Assembly (NCBI RefSeq): GCF_030718995.1
Contig: NZ_CP132204.1
Coordinates: forward strand, 248,001 to 312,000
Direction of reading: 5' to 3'
Source: Arthrobacter oryzae
GTDB taxonomy: Bacteria > Actinomycetota > Actinomycetes > Actinomycetales > Micrococcaceae
DNA: 64,000 nt
Shown: piece after piece, positions 36,320-46,469 of the stretch
Numbering within the stretch: the first letter of the stretch is position 1
How the letters are laid out: each line of letters begins with the position of its first letter
Program-made: the position numbers and the translations under genes
Notes under the pieces: generated by a model
Seen by the model: only the letters and a program-made list of their open reading frames with translations
The model's database searches: none
What the model was told of the DNA's origin: nothing

Positions 36320-36663
36320 TGCGGTGCCTCCTGTTCAACCACTGCGGATACCTTCGATGAGCTGTCCCCGGCAATCCCCGGCCGCCCTGCCTCCGGATCC
36401 CGCCGGCCGTTCCTGTACCGCAGCCACCACACGAGCATCAGCGCGGACGCCAGAACGTACACCGTGTGGAGCAACCAGATCGGCCCCGCCGGCAGGTGGA
36501 AGACGTACACGGAATGAACAACGTTGGCCACATTGCTCAGGACCAGGTTGCCCAGGCTGTAGGACTCCAGGTCCTTGGTGCGCGCCGCCTTGAGAAGCAT
36601 CGGCAGCATTCCAAGGGCAAACAGCACGGTGGAGAAGGTGCCGGCCAGGAGGGGAATGTTCAT
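36316..36663 (-). CDS. Small PQ-loop/SemiSWEET-like membrane protein
   Basis: A 115-residue protein with three membrane segments: PLLAGTFSTVLFALGMLPML, GNLVLSNVANVVHSVYVFHL and WLLHTVYVLASALMLVWWL. The first loop reads LLKAARTKDLESYSLGNL, which resembles the K-S-x-S-L part of PQ-loop repeats in SemiSWEET sugar transporters, although the Pro-Gln pair itself is not intact. The hydrophilic tail ends VVEQEAPQ. It is translationally coupled to the downstream monooxygenase gene, so a joint role is likely, for example substrate movement for the enzyme (inference). No clear ribosome-binding site is visible; the upstream region is 95 bp long before the LuxR-type gene. Confidence 0.6.
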   Translation of the reverse strand: MNIPLLAGTFSTVLFALGMLPMLLKAARTKDLESYSLGNLVLSNVANVVHSVYVFHLPAGPIWLLHTVYVLASALMLVWWLRYRNGRRDPEAGRPGIAGDSSSKVSAVVEQEAPQ

Positions 36664-36758
36664 AGTTCGACACTAGGTCGGCGTCCCTGCGGCCCGCGTC
36701 GGCAGAATTATGCATCTTGCCCCGGGGCCGGGGTGGGTATTTGTATGCAGCCTGCGGC

Positions 36759-38399
36759 TTACCCTGTGAGCCCGTGGTCGTAGGCGTACCTGGTGGCGGC
36801 AACCCTGGACTGCAGCCCCAGCTTGAGGAAGATGTTGCTGATGTGCCGCGCGACGGTCTTTTCACTCAGGTAAAGCTCACCGGCGATCACGCGGTTGGCT
36901 TTGCCTGCCGCCACGAGCCGGAGCACTTCGAGTTCACGCGGCGTGAGTGGTTCGGGCGGCGCGTCCTGCGCGTGCGTGTACTGGAGCGAGGCTGCCCAGG
37001 CAGCTGCCGGGGCAGCGCCGAGGGCAAGGAATTCCGCGTGTGCCGCCTCGAAGTCCATCTCCGCCGAGTCGTCGTCGCCGGATGCGCGGCACGCCTGGCC
37101 CACCAGGGTGCGGCAGCGCGCGGCTTCGAACGGAACGCCCAGTTCCCGCCAGAGAGTCCACGCCCGCCGCAGGACCGCCTGAGCTTGGACGGGTTTTCCT
37201 TCGGCAAGCATGACTGCCCCGCCGGCCTGGCAGGAGGCCGCCTGCAGCATGGGCATACCGCAGTCCTGCGCGACGGCGGCAAGCTCGTCGGCGGACCGCC
37301 GGGCAGCGTCGGTGTCCCCCGCTGCCAGCTCAATCTCCACGAGCGCCGGCAGCAGGTGGCGGCGGGTGCCGAGGTCGGCGGCGTCGGCAGCCCTGCGGAT
37401 GAGGGCCTGGGCGGAGGGGATATCGCTGCGGGCCAGCTTCAGCAGGGCGAGCCCCGGCTGGGGTTCATAGCCGCTCCGCCCGGCTTGCCGGTAGCATTCC
37501 TCTGCCGCAGCGAACTGACCCTTCAGCCGTTCCACCTCACCCTGCTGGTAAAAGCCGCCGTAGAGGGCCTGATAGTCCCCCGCCTCGGACAGCTGCTGGG
37601 CCTTCTTCGCGGCGCTGACGGCGTCATCCCAGGCCCCGTGCAGGCGATACAGTTCGGCGCGGTGGGCCTGGCACTGGCCGCTGTAGAGGACCATGTCCGG
37701 CCGTCCCCCACACCACCGGTCCAGTGCCGCCGTCCATTCCAAGGCCCTGCGCAGGTCGAACGCAAGATGGCAGCTGCCAATGACGGCGCAGTAGATGATG
37801 CCCGAGGGGACCGGCGAAAGTTCCCCCGCGGTCACGGCAACCATCACCTCGTCCAGGAGGCCAAGGCCGGCGCTGATGTCGCCGAGCATCAAGCTGGCCT
37901 GGCCGGTACCCAGCAAAGAGAGCGACATAAGGTCGCGGTCCTGGAACCTTTCGCCGACGGCCAGGGCATCTGCGAAGACCCTGCGGGCTCCTTCAGCATT
38001 GCCCCCGAACAGCATGCCCAGTGCCGTGGGGAGAAGCACCAGGCCCTCCACTGCGCAGGGTTCGCTCAACTCGGCCGCAAGCCGTCCGGCACGGGCAAAC
38101 CAGCCCGTGCCGCGGGCCATCTGGCCGGCGTTCATCAGGTGTATGCCGATCCACCCGGCGCACCGTGCCGCACCGGGCACATCGCCGACGACGAGGTATT
38201 CCTCATGGGCGCGGGTGAGGGTGTCAATTCCCGAGGCAAACTTGCCGGTCAGGATTTCCACGGTGGCCAGGCGTTCGAGGTCGGGCGCAGGAAGCCCGCC
38301 GCGCTGGTCGGCGTCCAGCAAGTCCTCGAAGGCCTCGGTCCAGCGATGCCCTTCGAAGGCGGAACGGCCCCGGTCAAGGCCGGCTTCAGACGATGCCAT
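36759..38399 (-). CDS. TPR-containing LuxR-family transcriptional regulator
   Basis: A 546-residue regulator. The bulk consists of helical TPR-like repeats (such as DRGRSAFEGHRWTEAFEDLL, AARCAGWIGIHLMNAGQMAR, AAEECYRQAGRSGYEPQPGL), and the last 65 residues are a LuxR/GerE HTH (PLTPRELEVLRLVAAGKANR, VIAGELYLSEKTVARHISNIFLKLGLQSRVAA as adjacent parts). No AAA/STAND ATPase domain is present, unlike MalT. The ligand is unknown. ATG at 38399 is preceded by GGGGAGGC; a GTG 15 bp upstream lies at the edge of the frame. The gene directly precedes the PQ-loop/monooxygenase pair on the same strand and may control it. Confidence 0.82.
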   Translation of the reverse strand: MASSEAGLDRGRSAFEGHRWTEAFEDLLDADQRGGLPAPDLERLATVEILTGKFASGIDTLTRAHEEYLVVGDVPGAARCAGWIGIHLMNAGQMARGTGWFARAGRLAAELSEPCAVEGLVLLPTALGMLFGGNAEGARRVFADALAVGERFQDRDLMSLSLLGTGQASLMLGDISAGLGLLDEVMVAVTAGELSPVPSGIIYCAVIGSCHLAFDLRRALEWTAALDRWCGGRPDMVLYSGQCQAHRAELYRLHGAWDDAVSAAKKAQQLSEAGDYQALYGGFYQQGEVERLKGQFAAAEECYRQAGRSGYEPQPGLALLKLARSDIPSAQALIRRAADAADLGTRRHLLPALVEIELAAGDTDAARRSADELAAVAQDCGMPMLQAASCQAGGAVMLAEGKPVQAQAVLRRAWTLWRELGVPFEAARCRTLVGQACRASGDDDSAEMDFEAAHAEFLALGAAPAAAWAASLQYTHAQDAPPEPLTPRELEVLRLVAAGKANRVIAGELYLSEKTVARHISNIFLKLGLQSRVAATRYAYDHGLTG

Positions 38400-38504
38400 G
38401 ATGCCTCCCCGCACCTTTTAAGCGCCACGGTACGCCGGGGTGCCGGGGTGCACAAGCGTCCGCAGAAAGGCCGGGAAAGGAGTGCCAAGAGGTCGACGGG
38501 CACC

Positions 38505-38561
38505 AAAAAGGCCGGCCCGGCGAGGGCGGTTCCTGGGAACCTCCCGCGCCGGCCGGCCTTT
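38505..38561 (-). terminator. Intrinsic terminator of groEL
   Basis: Long GC-rich hairpin: AAAGGCCGGC (38507-38516) pairs with GCCGGCCTTT (38552-38561), with further pairing of the CCGGCG/CGCCGG pair inside. On the minus strand it is followed by TTTTTGG. It lies about 18 bp after the groEL stop. Confidence 0.85.
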
Positions 38562-38578
38562 ACTGCACTGCCTGGAAG

Positions 38579-40273
<1,695 letters not shown>

Positions 40274-40567
40274 TTACTTTACGACGATCGCCAGAACGTC
40301 GCGGGCGGACAGCACGAGGTACTCGGTGCCGCCGGTCTTGACTTCGGTTCCGCCGTACTTGGAGTAAATAACAACGTCGCCAACGGCAACGTCGACCGGA
40401 ACGCGGTTGCCGTCTTCGAAGCGGCCGGGGCCTACTGCAACGACTTCGCCTTCCTGCGGCTTCTCCTGTGCGGAGTCCGGGATGACCAGGCCGGAAGCCG
40501 TGGTCTGCTCGGCTTCGAGCGGGCGAACAACAATACGATCCTCAAGAGGCTTAATAGAGACCGACAC
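40274..40567 (-). CDS. groES: 10-kDa co-chaperonin GroES
   Basis: A 97-residue Gro[22 protein letters not shown] at the N-terminus, then the mobile-loop region [20 protein letters not shown] and [23 protein letters not shown]. It forms the lid of the GroEL chamber. The start is GTG with AAAGGAGAGG upstream. It is first in the groES-groEL operon; the promoter and two CIRCE operators lie 110-190 bp upstream. Confidence 0.97.
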   Translation of the reverse strand: MSVSIKPLEDRIVVRPLEAEQTTASGLVIPDSAQEKPQEGEVVAVGPGRFEDGNRVPVDVAVGDVVIYSKYGGTEVKTGGTEYLVLSARDVLAIVVK

Positions 40568-40678
40568 TCGGACCTCTCCTTTTCGTCAGCAAATTCATGG
40601 ACTGGAAAACTGTTGCGCCTGAGCGTGCAAACCGTCGTCGCGGTGCCGGCAGCAGCGTGGCTGGCAGTTCTTCATGTG

Positions 40679-40705
40679 TTAGCACCCTCCTAGGGAGAGT
40701 GCTAA
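40679..40705 (-). promoter_or_regulatory. CIRCE operator 1 (HrcA binding site)
   Basis: Plus-strand reading TTAGCACCC, a 9-nt spacer (TCCTAGGGA) and GAGTGCTAA: 17 of 18 arm positions match CIRCE with exact spacing. It lies just downstream of the proposed groES -10 box, so bound HrcA would block early transcription. Confidence 0.93.
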
Positions 40706-40710
40706 TGATG

Positions 40711-40740
40711 ACTCTATGTAAATCGTTAGCACTCGGTCAA
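40711..40740 (-). promoter_or_regulatory. groES promoter
   Basis: On the minus strand TTGACC (revcomp of 40735-40740) and TAGAGT (revcomp of 40711-40716) lie 18 nt apart. The -35 falls inside CIRCE operator 2 and the -10 is 5 bp upstream of CIRCE operator 1, a typical HrcA-repressed layout. The leader is about 140 nt. Confidence 0.75.
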
Positions 40741-40752
40741 GGCGAGTGCCAG
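40726..40752 (-). promoter_or_regulatory. CIRCE operator 2 (HrcA binding site)
   Basis: TTAGCACTC (perfect left arm), a 9-nt spacer and GAGTGCCAG (7 of 9 right-arm positions). It overlaps the -35 of the groES promoter, so two HrcA sites bracket the promoter. The hrcA gene is not in the window. Confidence 0.85.
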
Positions 40753-40773
40753 AATTTCGTCCCGGGTGAACGG

Positions 40774-41172
40774 CTAGCGTCCTGCCAGGTCCTCAAAGTC
40801 GACGTCGTCGCCGCCGTCCGGGTCGTCGTCGTTCGCCACGTTGCGGTTCCTGTAGAGCACGACGGCGGCGGCGAGCGCCGTAACAACCGAGGCGATCAGG
40901 AACACGAGGGCGCCCGTGCGGACTGCGGTGTACGACTCGCGGATCTGCCGCGCCTCCTCGGTGTCGTCCTGGATGTTCTGGCCACCCACCGAGTAGACAG
41001 TCGCGTTGAAGGAGTCCAGGAAGAAGATGATCACCAGGAGTGCCAGGCAGACCACGGCAATGGCGGCTCCGGTGATCAGCGCGGGGCGGGCGTACCTGGC
41101 AAGGCCCGTGTGCTGGTGGTGGTCATTGCTCTGATCATCGACCGGTGGCTGCGGCCCTGCGCTGTCTTCCAT
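40774..41172 (-). CDS. Two-TM hypothetical membrane protein
   Basis: A 132-residue protein with two membrane segments (ALITGAAIAVVCLALLVIIFFL and TGALVFLIASVVTALAAAVVLY). The loop between them (SFNATVYSVGGQNIQDDTEE) is predicted outside, and an acidic C-terminal tail (DDDPDGGDDVDFEDLAG) follows. No family was recognised. It is located just upstream of the groES operator region on the same strand and divergent from the methyltransferase gene (68 bp). Its own terminator is not obvious, so read-through toward groES is possible. Confidence 0.65.
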   Translation of the reverse strand: MEDSAGPQPPVDDQSNDHHQHTGLARYARPALITGAAIAVVCLALLVIIFFLDSFNATVYSVGGQNIQDDTEEARQIRESYTAVRTGALVFLIASVVTALAAAVVLYRNRNVANDDDPDGGDDVDFEDLAGR

Positions 41173-41240
41173 GCCTCCAACCCTATCGGCACCGCGGGCA
41201 CCGGGCTGCTCGATGCGTCGTCTCGATTAGGCTTGATGAC

Positions 41241-42485
41241 ATGGCTGACGCACCGCAGGACCTGATCGCCCCCCTCCTGACCAGCGAAGGCTGGGAGCTG
41301 CTGGCGTCGCTGGGTCCGTACCGGGAAGATGAAGCGTTCAAGCTCAATGAGTCCCTGCGCAAGGCCGGCCACTCCCCCGCACTGGTGTCTGCCGCCCTCA
41401 CCCAGTCCCGGCTGCGGACCAAGGCTGAGGCCAAGTTCGGTGAATTCGCCAGGCAGATGATCTTCACTGCGGCCGGGTTGGAGCAGGCCACACGCCTCAC
41501 CGTCGCAGCCCGGCACGCGGAACGCTTCGCCACTGCGGGAATCGAACACGTGGCTGACCTCGGCTGCGGGCTGGGCGCCGATTCGATGGCCCTGGCCTCC
41601 ATGGACATCAGGGTGACCGCCGTGGAGATGGACGAAACCACCGCCGCCTGCGCCACCATGAACCTGATTCCGTTCCCGCACGCCAGTGTGGTCCACTCGG
41701 ATGCCACCTCAGTCCCGCTCGACGGCGTGGGCGGCGTCTGGCTCGATCCGGCCCGCCGCACCACCTCGACGTCAGGCACGCGGCGGATCTGGGACCCTGA
41801 GGAATTCTCCCCGCCGCTGTCCTTCGTGGAATCCCTCGCCCACTCCGGACTGGCGGTCGGCGTGAAGATGGGGCCAGGCATCCCGCACGAGTCCGTGCCG
41901 GCCGGTTGCGAGGCGCAGTGGGTTTCGGTCGGCGGGGACGTTACCGAGGTGACGCTGTGGTTCAACGCGGTCAGCCGGCCAGGCATCCGCCGGGCGGCCC
42001 TGCTCCTGGGCCCGCAAGGCGCTGCGGAAATCACCAGCACCGAAGAGTTCGATGCCGGACCGGTAGCCCCCGTGGGCCCCGTGGAAGGGTACTTGTACGA
42101 GCCGGACGGAGCAGTCATCCGGGCCGGGCTCGTGGCGGATGTCGCGTTGCGGCTGGGCGGCCACCTCGTGGACGAGCACATCGCCTACATCTGCGCGCCG
42201 GAGCTCGTGGACACCCCGTTCGCCAGGGCCTACAAAGTCCTGGAGGTCATGCCCTTCAACGTCAAGGCGCTCAAGGCATGGGTGAAGCAGAACAACATCG
42301 GCGTGCTGGACATCAAAAAACGGGGCACGTCGGTCACACCGGAGGAGCTGCGCAGGCAGCTCCTCGCCGGAGGCAGGAACGCAGGCAAGGGGTCGAAGGG
42401 CAAAAAGACGGCCACCCTGGTCCTCACCAGGATCGGCGAGGACCGGGTGGCCATCTCGGTGGAACCGGTGCAGGACCGGGTTTAG
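41241..42485 (+). CDS. SAM-dependent methyltransferase with THUMP-like C-terminal domain
   Basis: A 414-residue protein. SAM-binding motif I is VADLGCGLGADSMALASMDI (about residues 100-120), followed by VTAVEMDETTAACATMNL and the GGVWLDPARRT motif (DPARR) typical of this family. The C-terminal 80 residues (AYKVLEVMPFNVKALKAWVKQNNIGVLDIKKRG, quoted as successive parts) form the THUMP-like domain, expected to bind RNA. It probably methylates tRNA or rRNA; substrate not known. The ATG at 41241 is preceded only by a weak site (AGGCTTGATG). Convergent with the shikimate dehydrogenase gene. Confidence 0.8.
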   Translation: MADAPQDLIAPLLTSEGWELLASLGPYREDEAFKLNESLRKAGHSPALVSAALTQSRLRTKAEAKFGEFARQMIFTAAGLEQATRLTVAARHAERFATAGIEHVADLGCGLGADSMALASMDIRVTAVEMDETTAACATMNLIPFPHASVVHSDATSVPLDGVGGVWLDPARRTTSTSGTRRIWDPEEFSPPLSFVESLAHSGLAVGVKMGPGIPHESVPAGCEAQWVSVGGDVTEVTLWFNAVSRPGIRRAALLLGPQGAAEITSTEEFDAGPVAPVGPVEGYLYEPDGAVIRAGLVADVALRLGGHLVDEHIAYICAPELVDTPFARAYKVLEVMPFNVKALKAWVKQNNIGVLDIKKRGTSVTPEELRRQLLAGGRNAGKGSKGKKTATLVLTRIGEDRVAISVEPVQDRV

Positions 42486-42501
42486 GCCACGTTCCCCGCG
42501 G

Positions 42502-43332
42502 CTACTGCGCCCGCATGAAGTCTTCGGCCGCCCGGACCTGCTCGTCCGTGGGCCGGACGCCCGTGTACAGCACAAACTGCTCCAGTGCCTGGATCGTGGC
42601 TACTTCCGCGCCGGTGATAACCGTCTTTCCGGCAGCCCGGGCTGCCTTGACGAGGGGCGTTTCAGCCGGCAGCGCAACGACGTCGAACACCACCTTCGCG
42701 GCATCCACCGCCTCCGGCGGAAAGGACAGCGAGTCGGAGTCGGGTCCGCCCGCCATGCCGACGGGCGTGACGTTGATGATCATGTCCGCCGTGCCGCCCG
42801 CCTCCGCAGCGGGCAGTTCGGCACTCCACTTGAATCCGTAGAGATCGGCGAGCGCCTTCCCGGACGCCTCATTGCGGGCGATGATCGTGACGTCGGAGAA
42901 TCCTGCGTCGCGGAGGGCGGCCGCGGTGGCCTTGGCCATGCCGCCGGATCCCTTGAGCAGCACCGAATAGCCGGCAGGGACGGCATTGCGCTGCAGCAGC
43001 TGCTCGATCGCGGTGTAGTCGGTGTTGTAGGCCGTGAGGCGGCCGTCGTCGTTCACGATCGTGTTGACCGAATCGATGGCCTTGGCCGAGGGGTCCATGG
43101 CGTCAACCAGTGCGATGACGTCTTCCTTGTACGGCATGGACACCGCGCAGCCACGGATGCCCAGGCCCCTGACGCCCGCGATGGCTTGGGCGAGGTCCGT
43201 CGGCGCGAAGGCCTTGTAGATCCAGTTCAGTCCCAGCTGCTCATACAGATGGTTGTGGAAGCGGGTCCCGTTGTTGCTCGGCCGGGCCGAGAGGGAGATG
43301 CACAGGGTCATGTCTTTATTCAGAATTGGCAC
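42502..43332 (-). CDS. Shikimate dehydrogenase family protein
   Basis: A 276-residue NADP-dependent oxidoreductase of the shikimate dehydrogenase family: substrate-binding LCISLSARPSNNGTRFHNHL, catalytic Lys in GCAVSMPYKEDVIALVD and Asp in AYNTDYTAIEQLL, the GxGGxx motif SVLLKGSGGMAKATAAALRD, and ADMIINVTPVGMAGGPDSD. This subgroup with NKDMTLCISL differs from canonical AroE and may use quinate or another substrate. The GTG at 43332 gives the MPILNKDMTL N-terminus; the frame is open further upstream without similarity. It lies downstream of the GH3 lipoprotein gene on the same strand. Confidence 0.85.
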   Translation of the reverse strand: MPILNKDMTLCISLSARPSNNGTRFHNHLYEQLGLNWIYKAFAPTDLAQAIAGVRGLGIRGCAVSMPYKEDVIALVDAMDPSAKAIDSVNTIVNDDGRLTAYNTDYTAIEQLLQRNAVPAGYSVLLKGSGGMAKATAAALRDAGFSDVTIIARNEASGKALADLYGFKWSAELPAAEAGGTADMIINVTPVGMAGGPDSDSLSFPPEAVDAAKVVFDVVALPAETPLVKAARAAGKTVITGAEVATIQALEQFVLYTGVRPTDEQVRAAEDFMRAQ

Positions 43333-43390
43333 GGGTCCATTAAACGCCCCCGCAGTCCGGACAGCACTGTTCCGCCACGCGGCAGCGGCG

Positions 43391-45163
43391 TCAGCAGCCG
43401 CTTCCGGGCGCATGGGGTCCGACGGCGGCGGGCAGCTTTCCGGTGGCCGGCGCCTTGCCGGCCAGGACCGCAGCCAGAGCGTTGAAAGCCTCCTGGCTGC
43501 GGCCGTACAGGGCCACTTTGGCCGGGGCCGCCGATCCGGCCAGCGGCCACGGCGCATCGAGGGCCACGACGACGTCCCCTTTCGCGGGCGGCCCTTCGAA
43601 GCCGATCAGGGTCACGAGCGGACCGGTGCCGATCGCGATACCGGCCGCACGGGCGGCCTTGGCAAAGCGCGCCCGGTCCTGTTCACTGCCGCCGGCAACC
43701 CGGACGCTGCCGGGCACTATCGGTCCGTGGCACGGTCCCGCGAGGACGGTGACTGCCGCCGCCGAAACACGCTGGGAGAGCGCGGAGCCGCTCCCCGGCG
43801 CGGCTCCCTGCGGTGCAGGGGTCCGGGCGCGCCACAGAATCATGGTCACCACCCGCTGCGCCGCCTCGTCGAGGCGCGAGGCCGGCACAGCGCCGGACTT
43901 GACGGCCTCCACCACCGCAGCATGCGCCCCCGCCACATCCCCTGGCATGAGGAGCAGGTCCGCTCCCGCGGCCAGCGCCTTCGGCGCCGCGGAGCCCCCG
44001 GGGAACTTCTTCTGCACCGCTCCCATGTTGAGCGCATCGGTTACGGCCACACCCTTGAACCCCATCCCGCGGAGGGCGTCGTAACTTGGTTTGGACAGCG
44101 ACGCCGGGACGCCGGGCTCCAGGGCCGGCACGGAAATGTGGCCCGTCATAACCATGGGCAGCCCCGCATCGATGGCGGCCTGAAAGGGCTTCCAGTCCTT
44201 CGCCCGGAGTTCCGCCACGGTTGCTTTCTGCACGGGAAGGTTCTCATGCGAATCGACGGACACGGAGCCATGCCCCGGGAAGTGCTTGACGGACGGAAGG
44301 AGCCCGGCGGCCAGCATTCCCTGCGCAAAGCCGACGCCCAGGCGTGAGGCCGCGTCGGGATCGCCGGACAGGGCCCTGGCACCGATGGTGGGATCCTGCG
44401 GGCCCGCCGTAACATCCGTGGCCGGAGCGAAGTCAGCGGTGAATCCGAGGCCTGCCAGCTCCGAGGCGAGCGCCTTGCCGCCGTCGGTTGCAAGAGCTAC
44501 GCTGCCGGCGGCGCCGTAGCTCATCGGGGCCGGCCATTCCGTGAGCGGCGCGCGCAGCCTCGCCACCACTCCGCCTTCCTGGTCCACACCGATGACTGCG
44601 GGCCAGGTGCGTCCGTCCGCCCGGGCAGCCTTCTGCAGGAGGCCTATGCCGGCTGCCATCGCGGCGGTGTCCACTGTTCCGTCGGAGGACAGCGGCACGT
44701 TGTCACCCATAACGATTGATCCGCCCAGGTGCAGCCGCTCGATAGCGGCCGCCTGGGCAGCGAAGTCGGTTCCCGTGAAGAACGGCATCAGCACCTGCCC
44801 GGCCTTCTGTTCAGTGCTCATTTTCGCGACGGCTGCGCGGGCCGCGTCTTCGTCCCGCTGCCGCGGTCCCCAGCCAAGCTCACGTTCGCCGGGGGCGGGA
44901 GCGGGGGGTGCGGGCACGGCGGGGCTGCTTGTACCGTCAGGGCCGGGACGGGCGGCGCCGCCCGACGGCGACGGTGTTGCGGAAGGAGCCCCGGCCGGCG
45001 TTCCGGAGTCGGACGGGGACGGCACGCCCGTGCAGGCGGCGGAAGCAAGCATTGCCGCCGTCACCGCGAGGGTTGCCGCTGTTTTGGAAAATGCTTTGCG
45101 CGACGTTTTGTGGTGCGTTTTATTGTGGGCACTGTCACTGCGTCCTTGAAACCAAGCCATCAA
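43391..45163 (-). CDS. GH3-family beta-N-acetylglucosaminidase-like lipoprotein
   Basis: A 590-residue exported protein. A lipobox LASAAC at about residues 40-45 follows a hydrophobic segment (TAATLAVTAAMLASAAC), then a Pro/Ser/Gly-rich linker, then a GH3 N-terminal domain: IGVDQEGGVVARLRAPLTEW, AQGMLAAGLLPSVKHFPGHG with KHFPGHG and the catalytic-dyad His, and VAVTDALNMGAV with the nucleophile Asp. A divergent C-terminal domain of about 150 residues (GPLVTLIGFEGPPAKGDVVV) follows. This is the NagZ-like group that cleaves N-acetylglucosamine from muropeptides or teichoic-type substrates at the cell surface. MMAWFQGRSD includes two candidate ATG codons. The gene is divergent from the GCS2 ligase gene. 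Confidence 0.85.
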   Translation of the reverse strand: MMAWFQGRSDSAHNKTHHKTSRKAFSKTAATLAVTAAMLASAACTGVPSPSDSGTPAGAPSATPSPSGGAARPGPDGTSSPAVPAPPAPAPGERELGWGPRQRDEDAARAAVAKMSTEQKAGQVLMPFFTGTDFAAQAAAIERLHLGGSIVMGDNVPLSSDGTVDTAAMAAGIGLLQKAARADGRTWPAVIGVDQEGGVVARLRAPLTEWPAPMSYGAAGSVALATDGGKALASELAGLGFTADFAPATDVTAGPQDPTIGARALSGDPDAASRLGVGFAQGMLAAGLLPSVKHFPGHGSVSVDSHENLPVQKATVAELRAKDWKPFQAAIDAGLPMVMTGHISVPALEPGVPASLSKPSYDALRGMGFKGVAVTDALNMGAVQKKFPGGSAAPKALAAGADLLLMPGDVAGAHAAVVEAVKSGAVPASRLDEAAQRVVTMILWRARTPAPQGAAPGSGSALSQRVSAAAVTVLAGPCHGPIVPGSVRVAGGSEQDRARFAKAARAAGIAIGTGPLVTLIGFEGPPAKGDVVVALDAPWPLAGSAAPAKVALYGRSQEAFNALAAVLAGKAPATGKLPAAVGPHAPGSGC

Positions 45164-45253
45164 CTCGATGCTACCCCTGCACTAGACTTGAACCACGCGT
45201 TGCCCGCCCGCAGGCGGCTTCGGCAACGGACGCGGAAACAGTGAAGGGACCAC

Positions 45254-46405
45254 ATGAAGATTGATTTCGCTTCATCCAGGCAATCAACTCTTGGTGTGGA
45301 ATGGGAGCTTGCGCTGGTAAACGCCGAGACCGGCGAACTGGCCTCGGTGGCCAGCGAAGTGCTCCGCGGCGTGGCTGCCCGGCACCCGGAGCTGAACGAG
45401 GATGACGAACATCCCCACATCAAGCAGGAACTGCTGCTGAACACGGTGGAACTCGTCACCGGCATCTGCGAAACCGTGGCCCAGGCCAAGGCCGACCTCA
45501 GCAGTTCACTAGCCGCCGTGCGGGAAGTCACCGATCCCATGGGCGTTGAAGTCTTCTGCGCCGGGAGCCACCCTTTCAGCCCTCCCCAGTTGCAGCCAGT
45601 CACGGACAAGGCCCGCTACGCCAAGCTTATCGACCGCACCCAGTGGTGGGGCCGCCAGATGGTGATCTACGGAGTCCACGTCCATGTGGGCCTGGACAGC
45701 CGCGACAAGGTCCTGCCGGTGCTCGACGGCCTGGTGAATTATTTTCCGCACTTCCAGGCGCTGTCAGCGTCGAGTCCTTTCTGGGGTGGCGAGGATACCG
45801 GCTACGCGTCACACCGCGCCCTGATGTTCCAGCAGCTGCCCACGGCCGGCCTGCCGTTCCAGTTCTCCACGTGGGCAGAGTACGAGTCCTATGTGCAGGA
45901 CATGTTCACCACCGGCGTGATCGACACCATCTCGGAGATCCGCTGGGACATCCGCCCCGTGCCCAACCTCGGCACCATTGAAATGCGCATTTGCGACGGC
46001 CTGGCCACCCTGGAGGAAGTCGGCGCAATCGCGGCCCTGACCCAGTGCCTGGTGGATGAATTCTCCACCACACTGGATAACGGCGGCACCATTCCCACCA
46101 TGCCGCCCTGGCATGTGCAGGAGAACAAATGGCGCGCTGCCCGCTACGGCCTCGATGCCATTATCATTCTCGACGCGCAGGGCAACGAGCAGCTGGTCAC
46201 TGAGCACCTGCTCGAAACCCTGAACCGGCTCGAGCCCGTGGCCGCGAAACTCGGCTGCCCGGACGAGCTTGCCGACGTCGAAAAGATCATCAGGCGCGGC
46301 GCCGGATACCAGCGGCAGCGCAGGGTCGCGGCCGAGCACGGCGGAGATCTCCGGGCCGTTGTGCTGGACCTCGTGAAGCAGATGCGGAACGGCCCCACCG
46401 CCTGA
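45254..46405 (+). CDS. Carboxylate-amine ligase, GCS2/YbdK family
   Basis: A 383-residue ligase of the glutamate-cysteine ligase type 2 family: STLGVEWELALVNAETGELA at the N-terminus, GVHVHVGLDSRDKVLPVLDG with the HVHVG motif, EIRWDIRPVPNLGTIEMRIC and the C-terminal GAGYQRQRRVAAEHGGDLRA. YbdK enzymes couple glutamate and cysteine weakly, and actinobacterial EgtA-like or mycothiol-independent roles have been suggested; the actual amine and acid substrates are unknown here. AAGGGAC precedes the ATG. Confidence 0.85.
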   Translation: MKIDFASSRQSTLGVEWELALVNAETGELASVASEVLRGVAARHPELNEDDEHPHIKQELLLNTVELVTGICETVAQAKADLSSSLAAVREVTDPMGVEVFCAGSHPFSPPQLQPVTDKARYAKLIDRTQWWGRQMVIYGVHVHVGLDSRDKVLPVLDGLVNYFPHFQALSASSPFWGGEDTGYASHRALMFQQLPTAGLPFQFSTWAEYESYVQDMFTTGVIDTISEIRWDIRPVPNLGTIEMRICDGLATLEEVGAIAALTQCLVDEFSTTLDNGGTIPTMPPWHVQENKWRAARYGLDAIIILDAQGNEQLVTEHLLETLNRLEPVAAKLGCPDELADVEKIIRRGAGYQRQRRVAAEHGGDLRAVVLDLVKQMRNGPTA

Positions 46406-46469
46406 GTATCCTTCCGCAGCGCGAAGCTGCGGGAGGAGCCCCGCCGGGACTACCGTCCCCGTTTCCGGG

